This document shows, piece after piece, positions 49,980 through 59,333 of a stretch of 64,000 bases of DNA; positions within the stretch are counted from its first letter, which is position 1, and every line of letters begins with the position of its first letter. This DNA comes from Gloeobacter kilaueensis JS1. GTDB lineage: Bacteria > Cyanobacteriota > Cyanobacteriia > Gloeobacterales > Gloeobacteraceae. Position numbers and translations under genes: made by a program. The notes beneath the pieces were generated by a model, which was given only the letters and a program-made list of their open reading frames with translations, searched no databases and was not told where the DNA came from. Where the stretch lies: assembly GCF_000484535.1 (NCBI RefSeq), contig NC_022600.1, positions 186,001 to 250,000 on the forward strand, read 5' to 3'.

Positions 49980-50873
49980 TCAGGGATTACAGACCGGGCA
50001 ATGCATCGGTTGAGCAAATTCCTGGCCTCCCGGAAAGTGTTCTTCCTGCTCGAAACCACAGCCTTTACAGCCATAAATGTCAGTTAAAAGCAGCCCGGTC
50101 GGCGTGAGGCACCACTCGCAGGGCAGCCCCTGCCGCCTGCGGACAACCCTAAAGCCCGGCAGACCGCAGCGCGGGCAGCAGGAGCGGACCTTTGCGATCA
50201 GATCGTGGGTGGCCTGGGCAATGTTGGCCATGCGCGTCGGATTGTAGAGTGCCCGCATGTCTGTCTCCAGGCGCACCTTGATCCTGCGCTGCAGTTTCTG
50301 CTGGAGTACTGTCAGCAGATGCTCTGTCTCGACGATGCCCTTGACGCACTCAGATTCACCGAAGACGACCAGGCCATGCTCTGGGAAACCCGCTTTGTTC
50401 GCAAACAGCAGCGCTTCTTTGAGGCTTGTGATTTCCTGCTGGGCGTAGTTGGTCTGCGTCGTCAAAGACTCGCCCACGATCTCGATGCTGTTCTCGGCGT
50501 CCAATAGCAGCACCATCTCGAGATTGGCCGCGAGAAACGGGCACTCCGGATGGGGGCCAAAGCTCCCCTCGCTCGCCACCGCCAGCGTTGCGCCCGTGAC
50601 TGTCAGGGCTTTTTGCGCTTTGAGGCGGGCGGTCTCCCGCTGCGAGCCGGGGCGGTTGACTTCGCGGGTGAACGTTCCCAGCCAATCGGTGTCGAAGTCC
50701 GGAGGCACGACGACGTCGATGCCCAGCTCTTGCTTGAGGATTGGCTGGATGACCTGCTCCTTGCGATGCATCGTGGCGAGCACCGCCAGCCTGTCTTTGA
50801 AGAGGTTCTGATCGTGGCCCATCGCTGCGCGCCGCAAGTCGTCCAGAACCCAGTTTATGTCACAAGATTGCAT
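49980..50873 (-). CDS. DUF6671-like protein with a C-terminal zinc-ribbon region
   Basis: The 297-residue product contains LAVLATMHRKEQVIQPILKQ, DTDWLGTFTREVNRPGSQRE and VASEGSFGPHPECPFLAANL, a pattern I associate with DUF6671, and a Cys-rich tail with CPRCGLPGF, CEWC, GCKGCGFEQ and CPVC that should bind zinc. Function is unknown. The gene overlaps the NERD gene by 14 bp; a later ATG at 50822 (MGHDQNLFKDRL) is a possible alternative start and would remove the overlap. Confidence 0.7.
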   Translation of the reverse strand: MQSCDINWVLDDLRRAAMGHDQNLFKDRLAVLATMHRKEQVIQPILKQELGIDVVVPPDFDTDWLGTFTREVNRPGSQRETARLKAQKALTVTGATLAVASEGSFGPHPECPFLAANLEMVLLLDAENSIEIVGESLTTQTNYAQQEITSLKEALLFANKAGFPEHGLVVFGESECVKGIVETEHLLTVLQQKLQRRIKVRLETDMRALYNPTRMANIAQATHDLIAKVRSCCPRCGLPGFRVVRRRQGLPCEWCLTPTGLLLTDIYGCKGCGFEQEEHFPGGQEFAQPMHCPVCNP

Positions 50874-51987
50874 CGGCCATGCGCGTTAACTGCGCTCTTG
50901 AAAGCGATCTGCCAGGTGGCCTGAACGTGTTGATCGCCTCGATCAGTTGCTGCTCGTGAAATACAGGCACAGCGGTGCTGTAGGCCAGAACATCGACGCC
51001 AGCGCCTTCGATCGCAAAGCGGGCCCGGTCGGGAAAGAGCACAATGCCCTTGATAAAAACCTCGAAGCCCTGTTTGGCAAAAAAGTTCTTGAGGGCCAGC
51101 ACCTGAGCGTCGCACTGCTGGAGTGGATTGTTGCCACGGCTGGATTTGATCGGATCGCCGGTGCTGGTGCGCCAGACATTGTTGAGATTGCCCTCGATCG
51201 TACCGGTGTAGCTTTTGCCCTCGATCACAAAGACGCCCCGGTCGCACAGCAGCACATTGTCCAGGCGCAGGATGTCGTTCTTGTAAGGAACGCTCACGCC
51301 GGTCAGTAGAATGCCCTCGACGGTGAGCTGGCTCACGAGCAACCTGCCAACCTGGGCATCGTAGGGATCGGGATTGCTCACCCGGTGCTCAAGGCGGACC
51401 TGTTCGCGGTTACGGTTGTCAGGCCGCCAGGCCGGATTTTTAATCGCGACGGTTTTCCACTGCCAGCGATATGCCTCTTGAAACCATTCAAACGGACCTC
51501 CCAGAAGACAGACCGCCAGCACTAGCCCCACCACAGTCAGGTAGAGGTAGGCGACGGGCAGCGGCGGGACGGCGGTTTTCAAAAACAAACGAATCCCCCC
51601 AGCGGTGGCAGCGATCAAGGCTGCTCCACCCAGATTTAAGAGATACAACCGCAAAAAGAGCTTCGAGGGCTGCAGCAGCGTCGCCCCTACACCGAGGAGA
51701 AATACCCCCCCTGCCAGCGGAGCAAGCGGCAACCTGAAGCCGGAGGGAAAGGTATAAAAACCATTCAAATTCAGCAGCAAAGCGCTGATGCGCGTACCGC
51801 CCTGCCAGGCCAGTGCCCCCCACTCCTTGAGGTAGACCGCCTGAAACCACCCGGCAATCCAGAGCAACAATCCGCCGTACAGCGACAGGATGGCTGCCAG
51901 AAAGACCAGTGCCATCGAAAAGCGGGCCAGAGCAACCAGCGACTGCCCCAGAACGTCGCGCAATCGCCCAACGAAGCGCCTCAGCAT
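50860..51987 (-). CDS. Membrane protein with a C-terminal NERD (nuclease-related) domain
   Basis: The 375-residue protein has four to five membrane helices in its first half (about 22-45, 85-103, 118-132, 145-165) and a NERD domain from about 205: VGRLLVSQLTVEGILLTGVS, DNVLLCDRGVFVIEGKSYTG and ALKNFFAKQGFEVFIKGIVL. NERD domains have a restriction-endonuclease-like fold and the Asp, Glu and Lys in DNVLL and VIEGKS are at the expected places. It is 120 bp downstream of the beta-propeller gene and could be the tail of the same transcript. Confidence 0.8.
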   Translation of the reverse strand: MLRRFVGRLRDVLGQSLVALARFSMALVFLAAILSLYGGLLLWIAGWFQAVYLKEWGALAWQGGTRISALLLNLNGFYTFPSGFRLPLAPLAGGVFLLGVGATLLQPSKLFLRLYLLNLGGAALIAATAGGIRLFLKTAVPPLPVAYLYLTVVGLVLAVCLLGGPFEWFQEAYRWQWKTVAIKNPAWRPDNRNREQVRLEHRVSNPDPYDAQVGRLLVSQLTVEGILLTGVSVPYKNDILRLDNVLLCDRGVFVIEGKSYTGTIEGNLNNVWRTSTGDPIKSSRGNNPLQQCDAQVLALKNFFAKQGFEVFIKGIVLFPDRARFAIEGAGVDVLAYSTAVPVFHEQQLIEAINTFRPPGRSLSRAQLTRMADAIL

Positions 51988-52107
51988 CGCTCCTACCTTG
52001 CGTGCGTGCGATCCAGCAGCATCTGCACTGCTCGTCTTGAACTCTGCCTCACTTTAGACGATGGTGCGGTCGAACGGCAAAATGTGCCTGCATACCGCGA
52101 CATGATC

Positions 52108-53754
52108 TCAATATTTGATTGGGCGCGGGGAGACACAGGGATTGGAGAGGCGCGCCACAGGCCATCCCCCGCGAAAAATATCCGTATCGGAGAACACGTA
52201 GGTGGCCCGGCGGCCCCCCAGGCATTGCCAGGATCTTTGAGTGAGGTAGCGCACCCGGTCCACCTGCCAGCCTGCTGCCACCGCAACGACATCGAGCACC
52301 GCCTCCAGGGAGGTGCGGTTGTGTAGCCGCAGCTGCAGATGCACTTCTCGCCTTCCAGCCGCCGCTGGGCGGATGATCCGTCCTGGCTCGATGCGCTCGA
52401 AGTTGCCCTGGTAAAGAAGAATTTCTGAACGGTTGCCGATATTGTCGCGCAGCCTCGCGGTGCTCACGGCCTCGTCCAGATGGCCTTCGCGGTTGATGGT
52501 TCGATAAAATGTCTCGATCGTCCTGTCGATAGCCTGAGCGGTGCTCAGGCGATTGGCCGGGGGCCGGGCGGGCCGCCTGGAGGATAGAGCCTGCTGCTGC
52601 AAGGCTGGCAGGCTTTGGGAAAGGGGCTGCTGCGGCCACCAGGCTACCGTCACCACCACTACCAGCGCTACTGCCGTCACAAGCCAGTTCAATGTGTCGG
52701 CGGTCGGCAGCGCGAGCTGCCAGTGCGTCCTGCGCGCGTACCAGGGCAGTGGGCGCGTTGCTGGGACAGACATTTCCGGAGCGTTTGGGGGCAGTACTGA
52801 GCTGCGCTCGGACGTATTGCTGCTGCTGGTTTTGCTGATGACCGTCTTTTGTCTGGCTGCCGGTGTCGGGCCAGGTACGAGTTCTTTGGCAGGGGTGGGC
52901 GTCGAGGATGCGGGGACAGTTGGAGTGGCTGCCGGTGCAGGGGCCGCCTCGATCGTCGGAGCCGGTGCCTGGGGGAGCCGCGCTTGCAGACGGGTATAGC
53001 CTTTGATTCTGCCGCACCAGATCTGGCCTGTGCGGTCTTCGAGCAGACACTGCACGCCCTCTGCCAGTTCCGGCTCCTCCAGCTTCTGCCAGCTCGCGCC
53101 CTTGGAGCGATATAAACCGGCCTCGGTTCCGCAAAGCACGTCACCCGCCCGGTCAGCCAGGAGAGCCTGAATGCGCTCTTTGATCGCCGTTTTTTCCCAG
53201 TGGCCACCGCTGCTGGGCCGGCGCAGCAGACCACCGCTGGTACCGCACCAGAGATCGTCCTCAGAATCCAGGAGCAGGCAGGTAACGTTGATATCAAGAT
53301 AAATACTTTCGTAGCGATGACCGTCGAAGCTGGCCAGCCCCGCCTCGCTGCCGCACCAGAGCAACAGTTCCTGACCCGGCTCCTGCCGCAGAGCGTTTAT
53401 CGGCAGATCGATGGTTGCCTCGATTGTGCGCCACGCGCCTGCCGTGCCTCGTACCAGACCGCGATTGGTGCCGCACCAGAGATCGTCCCTTTGCTGGAGC
53501 AGGCAGCGCACATCCTGGCCCGCCAGCTTTTCTACCGCCTGCCAGCTACCATTGTTCCATTGCAAAAGACCGATGCTTGTCCCGCACAAGGGTTTGGTGG
53601 ATTGTTCGCTGGCAAGCAGGCAGTGAATGTTATCGGCGGGAAAATCGTCTTCGCGCACGAATGCCGAGTCTTGCCAGTAAAAAAGCCCGTTGTCTGTCCC
53701 GCACCAGATCTGGCCTGTGTGGTCTTCGAGCAGGCACTGCAGGTTTTTGATCAT
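52108..53754 (-). CDS. Membrane-anchored seven-bladed beta-propeller (Reg_prop) protein
   Basis: The first 260 of 548 residues contain seven repeats around a (W/L)CG motif (IWCGTDNGL, LCGTSIGL, LWCGTNRGL, LWCGSEAGL, LWCGTSGGL, LCGTEAGL, IWCGRIKG), as in the propellers of hybrid two-component sensors. A Pro/Ala/Thr-rich linker, a membrane helix (LNWLVTAVALVVVVTVAWWP) and a C-terminal domain of about 140 residues that may be NTF2-like follow. No signal peptide precedes the propeller, so it is probably cytoplasmic with the C-terminus outside. Its ATG overlaps the stop of the upstream coiled-coil gene by 4 bp. Confidence 0.8.
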   Translation of the reverse strand: MIKNLQCLLEDHTGQIWCGTDNGLFYWQDSAFVREDDFPADNIHCLLASEQSTKPLCGTSIGLLQWNNGSWQAVEKLAGQDVRCLLQQRDDLWCGTNRGLVRGTAGAWRTIEATIDLPINALRQEPGQELLLWCGSEAGLASFDGHRYESIYLDINVTCLLLDSEDDLWCGTSGGLLRRPSSGGHWEKTAIKERIQALLADRAGDVLCGTEAGLYRSKGASWQKLEEPELAEGVQCLLEDRTGQIWCGRIKGYTRLQARLPQAPAPTIEAAPAPAATPTVPASSTPTPAKELVPGPTPAARQKTVISKTSSSNTSERSSVLPPNAPEMSVPATRPLPWYARRTHWQLALPTADTLNWLVTAVALVVVVTVAWWPQQPLSQSLPALQQQALSSRRPARPPANRLSTAQAIDRTIETFYRTINREGHLDEAVSTARLRDNIGNRSEILLYQGNFERIEPGRIIRPAAAGRREVHLQLRLHNRTSLEAVLDVVAVAAGWQVDRVRYLTQRSWQCLGGRRATYVFSDTDIFRGGWPVARLSNPCVSPRPIKY

Positions 53755-54620
53755 GTTGCTACGAGCTTCCCTTTCTGGTGGATCTTCAACCGTCCCCCCG
53801 CTCCATCGCTGACAAACAGCGCTGGCCGGACCAGACTCGTAATGTAGGAACCACTCCCTTCGATCTCAAAGGCTGCCTCCACCATCTCAGTTTCGACCGA
53901 GAAGCTGGGATCAAGATAAATCTCGTACAGCCCCTCTTCTGGAACGGCATAGAAAATACCATTCGTATTTGCATAAAGAAAAACCTGTTCGCGAACCCGG
54001 TACACTTCGATATCCAGGGACATCTCGATGAGCGAAGGCCAGCGCTTTTGTATTTCTTCTTTGATGACGGTATTATTTCCTAGTGCGAGAGTTCGATTAT
54101 AAAATCCCACCCGTTCGCGGGTGGCGGGTTTGATCGGCGCGCTATCCTGGCGGCTCACAAAAGCGGGAGGCGCAAAGCTGCTGGAGGGGCGCTGGGGAGG
54201 CAGGGCCGTCGGTGGTGGGTAACTTGTCTGGGTTGGAGAATTGCGCAGGCTTTCTACCTGGGCCTGCACCTGCTGCAAACCCTGCTGGAGTGTCCGGAGC
54301 TGCTGATTGAGCCCGTCGATGTCCAGCTCCTGCCTTTTGGTGACGCCTAGAGCCTGTTGCCCCTGGGCAGCTAGCCTTTCACCCTGCTTGTTGAGCCGCT
54401 CGCTGGAGCGTTTGAGCGCCTCCAGGCGTACGAGGGCGACGACCAGAGCAATGCCCAGGAGCGCTTCCACCCCAAACGCGATGTAGATGAGCCAGTCTGG
54501 AGCGCGGCTGAGGGCCGTCTCGGGGGCTGTTGGTTTGGCAAGCACTGCCTGGATGGCAGCGCTCATCAGTAGCAGGCTCCCGGCGACAACGAGGACTTTG
54601 CCGTTGCTGGGTTTAATCAT
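53751..54620 (-). CDS. Two-helix membrane coiled-coil protein with a C-terminal beta domain
   Basis: The 289-residue product has two membrane helices (about 9-28 and 43-65), a coiled coil (about 68-128, LNQQLRTLQQGLQQVQAQVE), a Pro-rich linker and a C-terminal domain (about 165-289) with beta-type sequence such as REQVFLYANTNGIFYAVPEE and GLYEIYLDPSFSVETEMVEA. It overlaps both neighbours by 4 bp, with its GGGAGGAGG ribosome-binding site formed by the last codons of the actin-like gene. I recognise no family; context suggests a membrane platform for the NTPases. Confidence 0.7.
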   Translation of the reverse strand: MIKPSNGKVLVVAGSLLLMSAAIQAVLAKPTAPETALSRAPDWLIYIAFGVEALLGIALVVALVRLEALKRSSERLNKQGERLAAQGQQALGVTKRQELDIDGLNQQLRTLQQGLQQVQAQVESLRNSPTQTSYPPPTALPPQRPSSSFAPPAFVSRQDSAPIKPATRERVGFYNRTLALGNNTVIKEEIQKRWPSLIEMSLDIEVYRVREQVFLYANTNGIFYAVPEEGLYEIYLDPSFSVETEMVEAAFEIEGSGSYITSLVRPALFVSDGAGGRLKIHQKGKLVAT

Positions 54621-57600
54621 CTTCCTCCTCCCAGCCAGCGCTCCGCTTCGACTTTTAACAGTGCCTTCAATGCCGTGATAAACAGCGGTTTGACGACGAT
54701 CGAGTGAGGGTCTTGCTCCTTGTATTCGTTCAGTTCGTCCTGCACAATGTCGCGAATCGACTGGGCAACCTCGTTGAAATTCACCGGGCTTGCCAGGCTT
54801 TCTTTGGTGGCTGCATAGGCGTTATAGGCCGCGACAAAGCTGCGCAGATGGGTAAAGTCCTCGGGAACGCTCAAGCCGGCAGCGAGAACTTCGGGCTTGA
54901 GATTGCTGCTCCAACCGACGATGGTGCCGGAGCCATCGATGCTATCTTCACCCGCCAGTTCGATAATCGCCTCCTCTTCTTTTTTGAGGGGGCGCTCGGA
55001 CTTTAATAGCCCGTAGGCCACTTCCGCCTTGGGCTGGGAGCTGATGCGCAGATCCAGCCTGCCCTGGCCGCCAATCTCAGCTGCTGTGCGCAGCACACTG
55101 GTAAAAAGTTCGGTCTGCTTTGTGTTTTTGTTAAAAGCTCTTCCCAAACTCAACCAGTTGAAGATCCGCGCCCCATTGCCACCTACGCAAAGATAGGGCA
55201 ACTCGTCGCTCGTCCATTTTTCTTCCTGTCGCAGGCGTCTCAATAACAATCCTGCGTAAAAAACCAGCCCTGACAGTCCCAAAGCAAGCAGATGAATAAA
55301 TTGATACAGCGGTTCGCCAGGGCGCGAGGACGCAAGCAAGATCGGTAGCTTCTTAAACAGATCCTCCCGCTGTGAGGCGCGGAAGAGGGAGACTGCCTCG
55401 GCATAGAAACTGCGATCTTTGTTGACATTGGAAAGTTGCTGCGTCCACTCGGAACCAAAAGCACCTAATGTCGCCGGGTAATGGCGCAGTAGATCAAGAA
55501 AGATGCTTTCTCCAGCGAACTTGATCGAAGATTGCTGCAGAAGCACACTATTGTTCCAGATCGAGATATCGGAAGTCCCACCGCCGATATCGATGCAAAC
55601 GGTGCGCACCAGTGAAACGCGCTCTCCGTGTTGAAAGTAGCGTGCGGCTGCCTCGCTCTCGGTCTGGTAGCGCAGGTCGGCAACAGGCACGTTCAACCGC
55701 TCCGTTATCTCCTCCCAGATATTCCTCAAGGAGGCTTCTGAGAAGCTGGAGAACGCACTCGGATAAGAGATAGACCAGCGGATAGCCGAGGCTCCCCGCT
55801 CAACGGCGTAGGCCGCGCTCTGAGCGGCAAGCTGGATGAGAAAGCCACCGATCAATGCCTGATCTTCTGACCATTTGAAGCCGGAAGCAATGCCGTTGCG
55901 CTTGAGATCGTTGAGCATGGCCAGTGCCGGCTTGACGTAGCGAATGTTGCCCTGCCAGAAGGGCCAGTTCTGCGAAGCTCCGCTGTCGGGCCGAAACAGG
56001 GTCGGGAAGGGCCGCTCCGGCAAGAACGGCGGCAAGAAAAAATTCGTGAGTCGATCGCGCTCCGAGTCACCGATAGGAGTGATCTGGAGAAGCTGGTCCG
56101 ACCAGGGAAGTGGACTCGGTTCATCGCCGGGGGCGGCTTGAACGTAGACGTGGGTGGCGGAGGTGCCAAAATCGACGCCCAGCGACCAGATGCTGCCGTT
56201 CGATTCTTTAAATTCCAGCTCCTGCAGCAGCAGGCAGCCTACTTCCAGTTCCTCGCGCCGCTCCGGCAAATAGGCGCTGCAGACAAAAGCGGTGGGCGGT
56301 GCCTCCAGGCGCGTCACCTCCCGACGGTCGCTCTCGCCGCGCTGGAAACTGCGGCAGTTTGCTTCTAGATCCAGCGGCACACCGGCAATACGGGGCCGGG
56401 CAACAAAGATGTCCTGGGGGCGGCGCAGGGCTGCGTCGTAGTAAGTGTAGTACAGATGCCAGTGTTCCGAGCGAAAGTGGGGCCAGATCTCCAGCACCGG
56501 AAAGTTGGAGCGGCGGTCGATCGAGTTGGCGTCGTAGGTATGGCGCACCGGAAAATCTCGCGCCTGCCCATCGGGACCGGCCAGCGGCAGGCGCAACTCG
56601 ACGGTGATCGCGTTGTTTTTTTCTGGAAAGAAACTGAGGCGCTTCTCCAGTTCAGGAGCGCTCAGATAATCGAGCAGTTCGCTCGCGATAGGCAGAATCG
56701 GGATGACCGGACGCTGCTCGTAGGTGAGGTTGCGCTGCCCCTCGACTTCGCGGACGCCTCGAAATGGCTGGTTTGAGCTAATCAGTAACAGCCGTTCGCT
56801 AAAGAGCATCGCTGCGGTGCGCCACTCAGCGTTGCGCAGCACCTCCTGGCCCAACTGGCGCAGTTTGTCTTTGTCGCCCCGGCGCACCTCCTGCAGGGCA
56901 GCAAAGTCGATGCTCGCTAAAGTTTCACGGCCAAAGAGGGGAACTTCGCTGGGTTTGACGCGCCAGTACTCGGCGATGGTCGGATCGACGATGAGCAGGC
57001 CAATCGGCGCTTTGAGGCCCGGAGTGGTCACCAGTCGGGCGGCGGACTCCTCCAGGCTCACCTCCCGCGCCCGCAAGGGTTTATCAAGATAGGTATAAAA
57101 TCCTGTGTTCAGGCCCAGAAAACGATTGCTGAACTCGTGGTTGACCGGCGGCGAATTCAGGCTTTCGGCAAATTTTGAAAGTTGACCGCCCAGCCGATTG
57201 AGCAAATCCCCGGCCTCTCGACCACTGATCGCCGGGTGGGCGTTCAAGTTGGTCACCAAAATCACCAGCCAGTGGGCCAGGGCCGCTTTCTCGGTGGCGG
57301 TCAAAAAGGGCACCGGATCTTGCAGCCCTGCTTCGGTGGCCCAACTGACCCGACTGTCGAAGCGGCCCCGGCAATCGGCGGCAGTGCAGACGAGGGTAGT
57401 CGGCGAGGTGATGCCCACTGCCCTGCCCCTGTAAGTAAAGATATACAGGTTCGTCCAGGGGGTATCTTCTGAGAGCTGTCTGCGCGGAAGCAGGCGGGTG
57501 GCCGCCTGCACGAACGCCGGTGCCCGGCCCAGGTTGGCCGCACTCGCCGGCAGTTCGAGCGCCTCGGCCTTAAAATCGAGGCCGCGCACTTCCCGCAGAG

Positions 57601-57904
57601 CAAGCAGGGCCAAAAGCCCCCGCCACTCGCCCTGGACCTGTTTGTGCAGCGGGTGTCTGCTATCCAGCAACGCCAGCTCAAACAGCAGTGGCCTGGCCCA
57701 CAGATCCGGAATCGAGTCGATCGAATGCTCACCGGTAAGAAGGCCAGGTACCTTGATGCTGGTGGCCACCTGGCCCAGCAGACCGTCGGTGGTGGCTGAC
57801 CATTGGGCCGGAGGCACCGCCGGTACTCTGCCGGTGGCGCTGTCCAGTTCCGGTAGCAGGGGAACCGCGTCCCCAGGAGTGGTGTTGTTGGCTTGCATCG
57901 TCAT
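54617..57904 (-). CDS. Actin/Hsp70-like ATPase fused to a large N-terminal region
   Basis: The 1095-residue protein ends in an actin/Hsp70-fold ATPase: phosphate-1 motif SLGVDFGTSATHVYVQ (about 573-588), phosphate-2 motif VCIDIGGGTSDISIW (about 772) and adenosine motif CVGGNGARIFNWLS (about 909). The first 560 residues match nothing I know; they contain mixed alpha/beta sequence (IGLLIVDPTIAEYWRVKPSE). No membrane helix or signal peptide is apparent. It is encoded 9 bp after the tubulin-like gene and overlaps the coiled-coil gene by 4 bp, so all three are likely made together. A filament-forming or chaperone-type ATPase are both possible. Confidence 0.82.
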   Translation of the reverse strand: MTMQANNTTPGDAVPLLPELDSATGRVPAVPPAQWSATTDGLLGQVATSIKVPGLLTGEHSIDSIPDLWARPLLFELALLDSRHPLHKQVQGEWRGLLALLALREVRGLDFKAEALELPASAANLGRAPAFVQAATRLLPRRQLSEDTPWTNLYIFTYRGRAVGITSPTTLVCTAADCRGRFDSRVSWATEAGLQDPVPFLTATEKAALAHWLVILVTNLNAHPAISGREAGDLLNRLGGQLSKFAESLNSPPVNHEFSNRFLGLNTGFYTYLDKPLRAREVSLEESAARLVTTPGLKAPIGLLIVDPTIAEYWRVKPSEVPLFGRETLASIDFAALQEVRRGDKDKLRQLGQEVLRNAEWRTAAMLFSERLLLISSNQPFRGVREVEGQRNLTYEQRPVIPILPIASELLDYLSAPELEKRLSFFPEKNNAITVELRLPLAGPDGQARDFPVRHTYDANSIDRRSNFPVLEIWPHFRSEHWHLYYTYYDAALRRPQDIFVARPRIAGVPLDLEANCRSFQRGESDRREVTRLEAPPTAFVCSAYLPERREELEVGCLLLQELEFKESNGSIWSLGVDFGTSATHVYVQAAPGDEPSPLPWSDQLLQITPIGDSERDRLTNFFLPPFLPERPFPTLFRPDSGASQNWPFWQGNIRYVKPALAMLNDLKRNGIASGFKWSEDQALIGGFLIQLAAQSAAYAVERGASAIRWSISYPSAFSSFSEASLRNIWEEITERLNVPVADLRYQTESEAAARYFQHGERVSLVRTVCIDIGGGTSDISIWNNSVLLQQSSIKFAGESIFLDLLRHYPATLGAFGSEWTQQLSNVNKDRSFYAEAVSLFRASQREDLFKKLPILLASSRPGEPLYQFIHLLALGLSGLVFYAGLLLRRLRQEEKWTSDELPYLCVGGNGARIFNWLSLGRAFNKNTKQTELFTSVLRTAAEIGGQGRLDLRISSQPKAEVAYGLLKSERPLKKEEEAIIELAGEDSIDGSGTIVGWSSNLKPEVLAAGLSVPEDFTHLRSFVAAYNAYAATKESLASPVNFNEVAQSIRDIVQDELNEYKEQDPHSIVVKPLFITALKALLKVEAERWLGGGR

Positions 57905-57913
57905 TTCTTTTTG

Positions 57914-59323
57914 CTAGCTGGGACGGCATTCGTAGTACAGAGCGTGCAAAAAGCGGCTAAGACCGCTAAGCGAATCGCTGCCCGGTCGCGGGCGGTTGCG
58001 CTGATCGAGGGCACCTGAGAGGCTGTCGAGGGTCGGGTTGGGGGCATTGAGACCCGGATAGACCGTAAAGTTGCCGGTGTTGAGCAGGTCGATGCGCAGG
58101 CCGCCTTCGAGCTTCTGCAGATCCCTCAGCCAGACCAGCAGGAGATCGCAGTAGGAGCGCACCAGCTTCGCTGTCCGTTCGTCTTCTTGAGAAAGGCCCC
58201 TGGCAAAAAATTCTTTGCTGTACCAGCGCGTCCAGCGCAACTCTCCGTTGCCTAAGATCTGCCGCTCGAGCTTTGGATAAAAGTAGCTCGAATAGGCATA
58301 AGCAAAGCGCAACAGGTTGGCAAGTTTTGCGCGCAACTGCTCACCGTCCGGGATGCTGTTCCACGACAGGCCGGTACCGGGAGCACGGGCGGTTATATAC
58401 GTCTGGCCATTCGCTTCTGCTGCATTACTAAAAAAGTGCAGGGCTGCCGCTGCCGCGTACAGCTCTAAAAAGTGGGGAGGATTGCGCTGCTCTTTGGAGC
58501 CTAATCGGTTGAAGCCCACCGACGGCTGATCGTCGCTGCCCAGCAGGTAGAGCGCATCGTAGACAGGTTGAGTCGTATCGCCCAGTCGCGCCTGGTAGTA
58601 GTTGAGGGCAGCCTGGGAGCGCAGCAAAAATTCGTCCGCCCGCGCCTGCAATCGCGTCGGATCTTCGCCCGGCGGAAAAGAAAAGTACGGCAAAAGCAGC
58701 CCGCAGCCGAGGCGGTACTGCCGCCGCCGGTCCGCCAGAGCATCCGCCAGTAGCCGCGCCAGGGTCGGCAACCCAGCCGCCCCAGTGCCACCAAAGATCG
58801 ATCCGACCAGAAAGATCCGCGCCTGGTTGTCGTTGCGCAGCCGCTCGCCAAAAAACTCGCGCCAGGGCGGCTCGCCTAATAGATCGACCGCATCCGCCAG
58901 CACCGCTACGCCGATCGAAGGCCGGCCCAAAAACCCCTGATCGAGGGGAGCGGTCTTTTCTTGCTCACTGTAGAGCACATCCATCAACCGGGCCGCTGCC
59001 GGATGCTGCTGGCTCAGGTATTCATACTGAAACAGGTCGCGCAAGACAGGCCGCTGCTCGCTACTGAAGGGCGACCAGACGCGGGGGGTGGCAGGGCGAA
59101 TCTGGGTCTGCAACAACTGGGCAGTGCTGGATTTAAGCGGCGCGGCGGCGGCCAGGTACGCTTCGAGGGTTTGCAGCGTGCGCTCAAGACTGCCGTTGGC
59201 CGTGTCCGGATCGACCAGCAAAACATTGAGCGGCTGATCGAGGGGAATGGCTGCCGCCAGATGGATGAGCGCTTCGACGCACTTGGCTCCTGTGCCGCCG
59301 ATACCGACAATGTAATAGCTCAA
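57914..59323 (-). CDS. Tubulin/FtsZ-like GTPase (Tubulin_2-like)
   Basis: The 469-residue protein opens with MSYYIVGIGGTGAKCVEALI, a T1-type Gly-rich loop, then LNVLLVDPDTANGS, and has the tubulin signature-like loop FLVGSIFGGTGAAGLPTLAR (about 173-192). This matches FtsZ-like proteins outside cell division, which are known from various bacteria and archaea in putative membrane-remodelling clusters. The C-terminal 200 residues are helical and lack the FtsZ tail. The TTG start at 59323 has a strong AAGGAGG site 6 bp upstream. GTP binding is likely; polymerisation is not shown. Confidence 0.78.
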   Translation of the reverse strand: MSYYIVGIGGTGAKCVEALIHLAAAIPLDQPLNVLLVDPDTANGSLERTLQTLEAYLAAAAPLKSSTAQLLQTQIRPATPRVWSPFSSEQRPVLRDLFQYEYLSQQHPAAARLMDVLYSEQEKTAPLDQGFLGRPSIGVAVLADAVDLLGEPPWREFFGERLRNDNQARIFLVGSIFGGTGAAGLPTLARLLADALADRRRQYRLGCGLLLPYFSFPPGEDPTRLQARADEFLLRSQAALNYYQARLGDTTQPVYDALYLLGSDDQPSVGFNRLGSKEQRNPPHFLELYAAAAALHFFSNAAEANGQTYITARAPGTGLSWNSIPDGEQLRAKLANLLRFAYAYSSYFYPKLERQILGNGELRWTRWYSKEFFARGLSQEDERTAKLVRSYCDLLLVWLRDLQKLEGGLRIDLLNTGNFTVYPGLNAPNPTLDSLSGALDQRNRPRPGSDSLSGLSRFLHALYYECRPS

Positions 59324-59333
59324 ATCGCCCTCC

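Noticed and set aside
49300-50087. Hydrophobic plus-strand frames as a membrane-protein gene
   Set aside because: They are interrupted, lack ribosome-binding sites, and the longest runs into the DUF6671 gene on the other strand.
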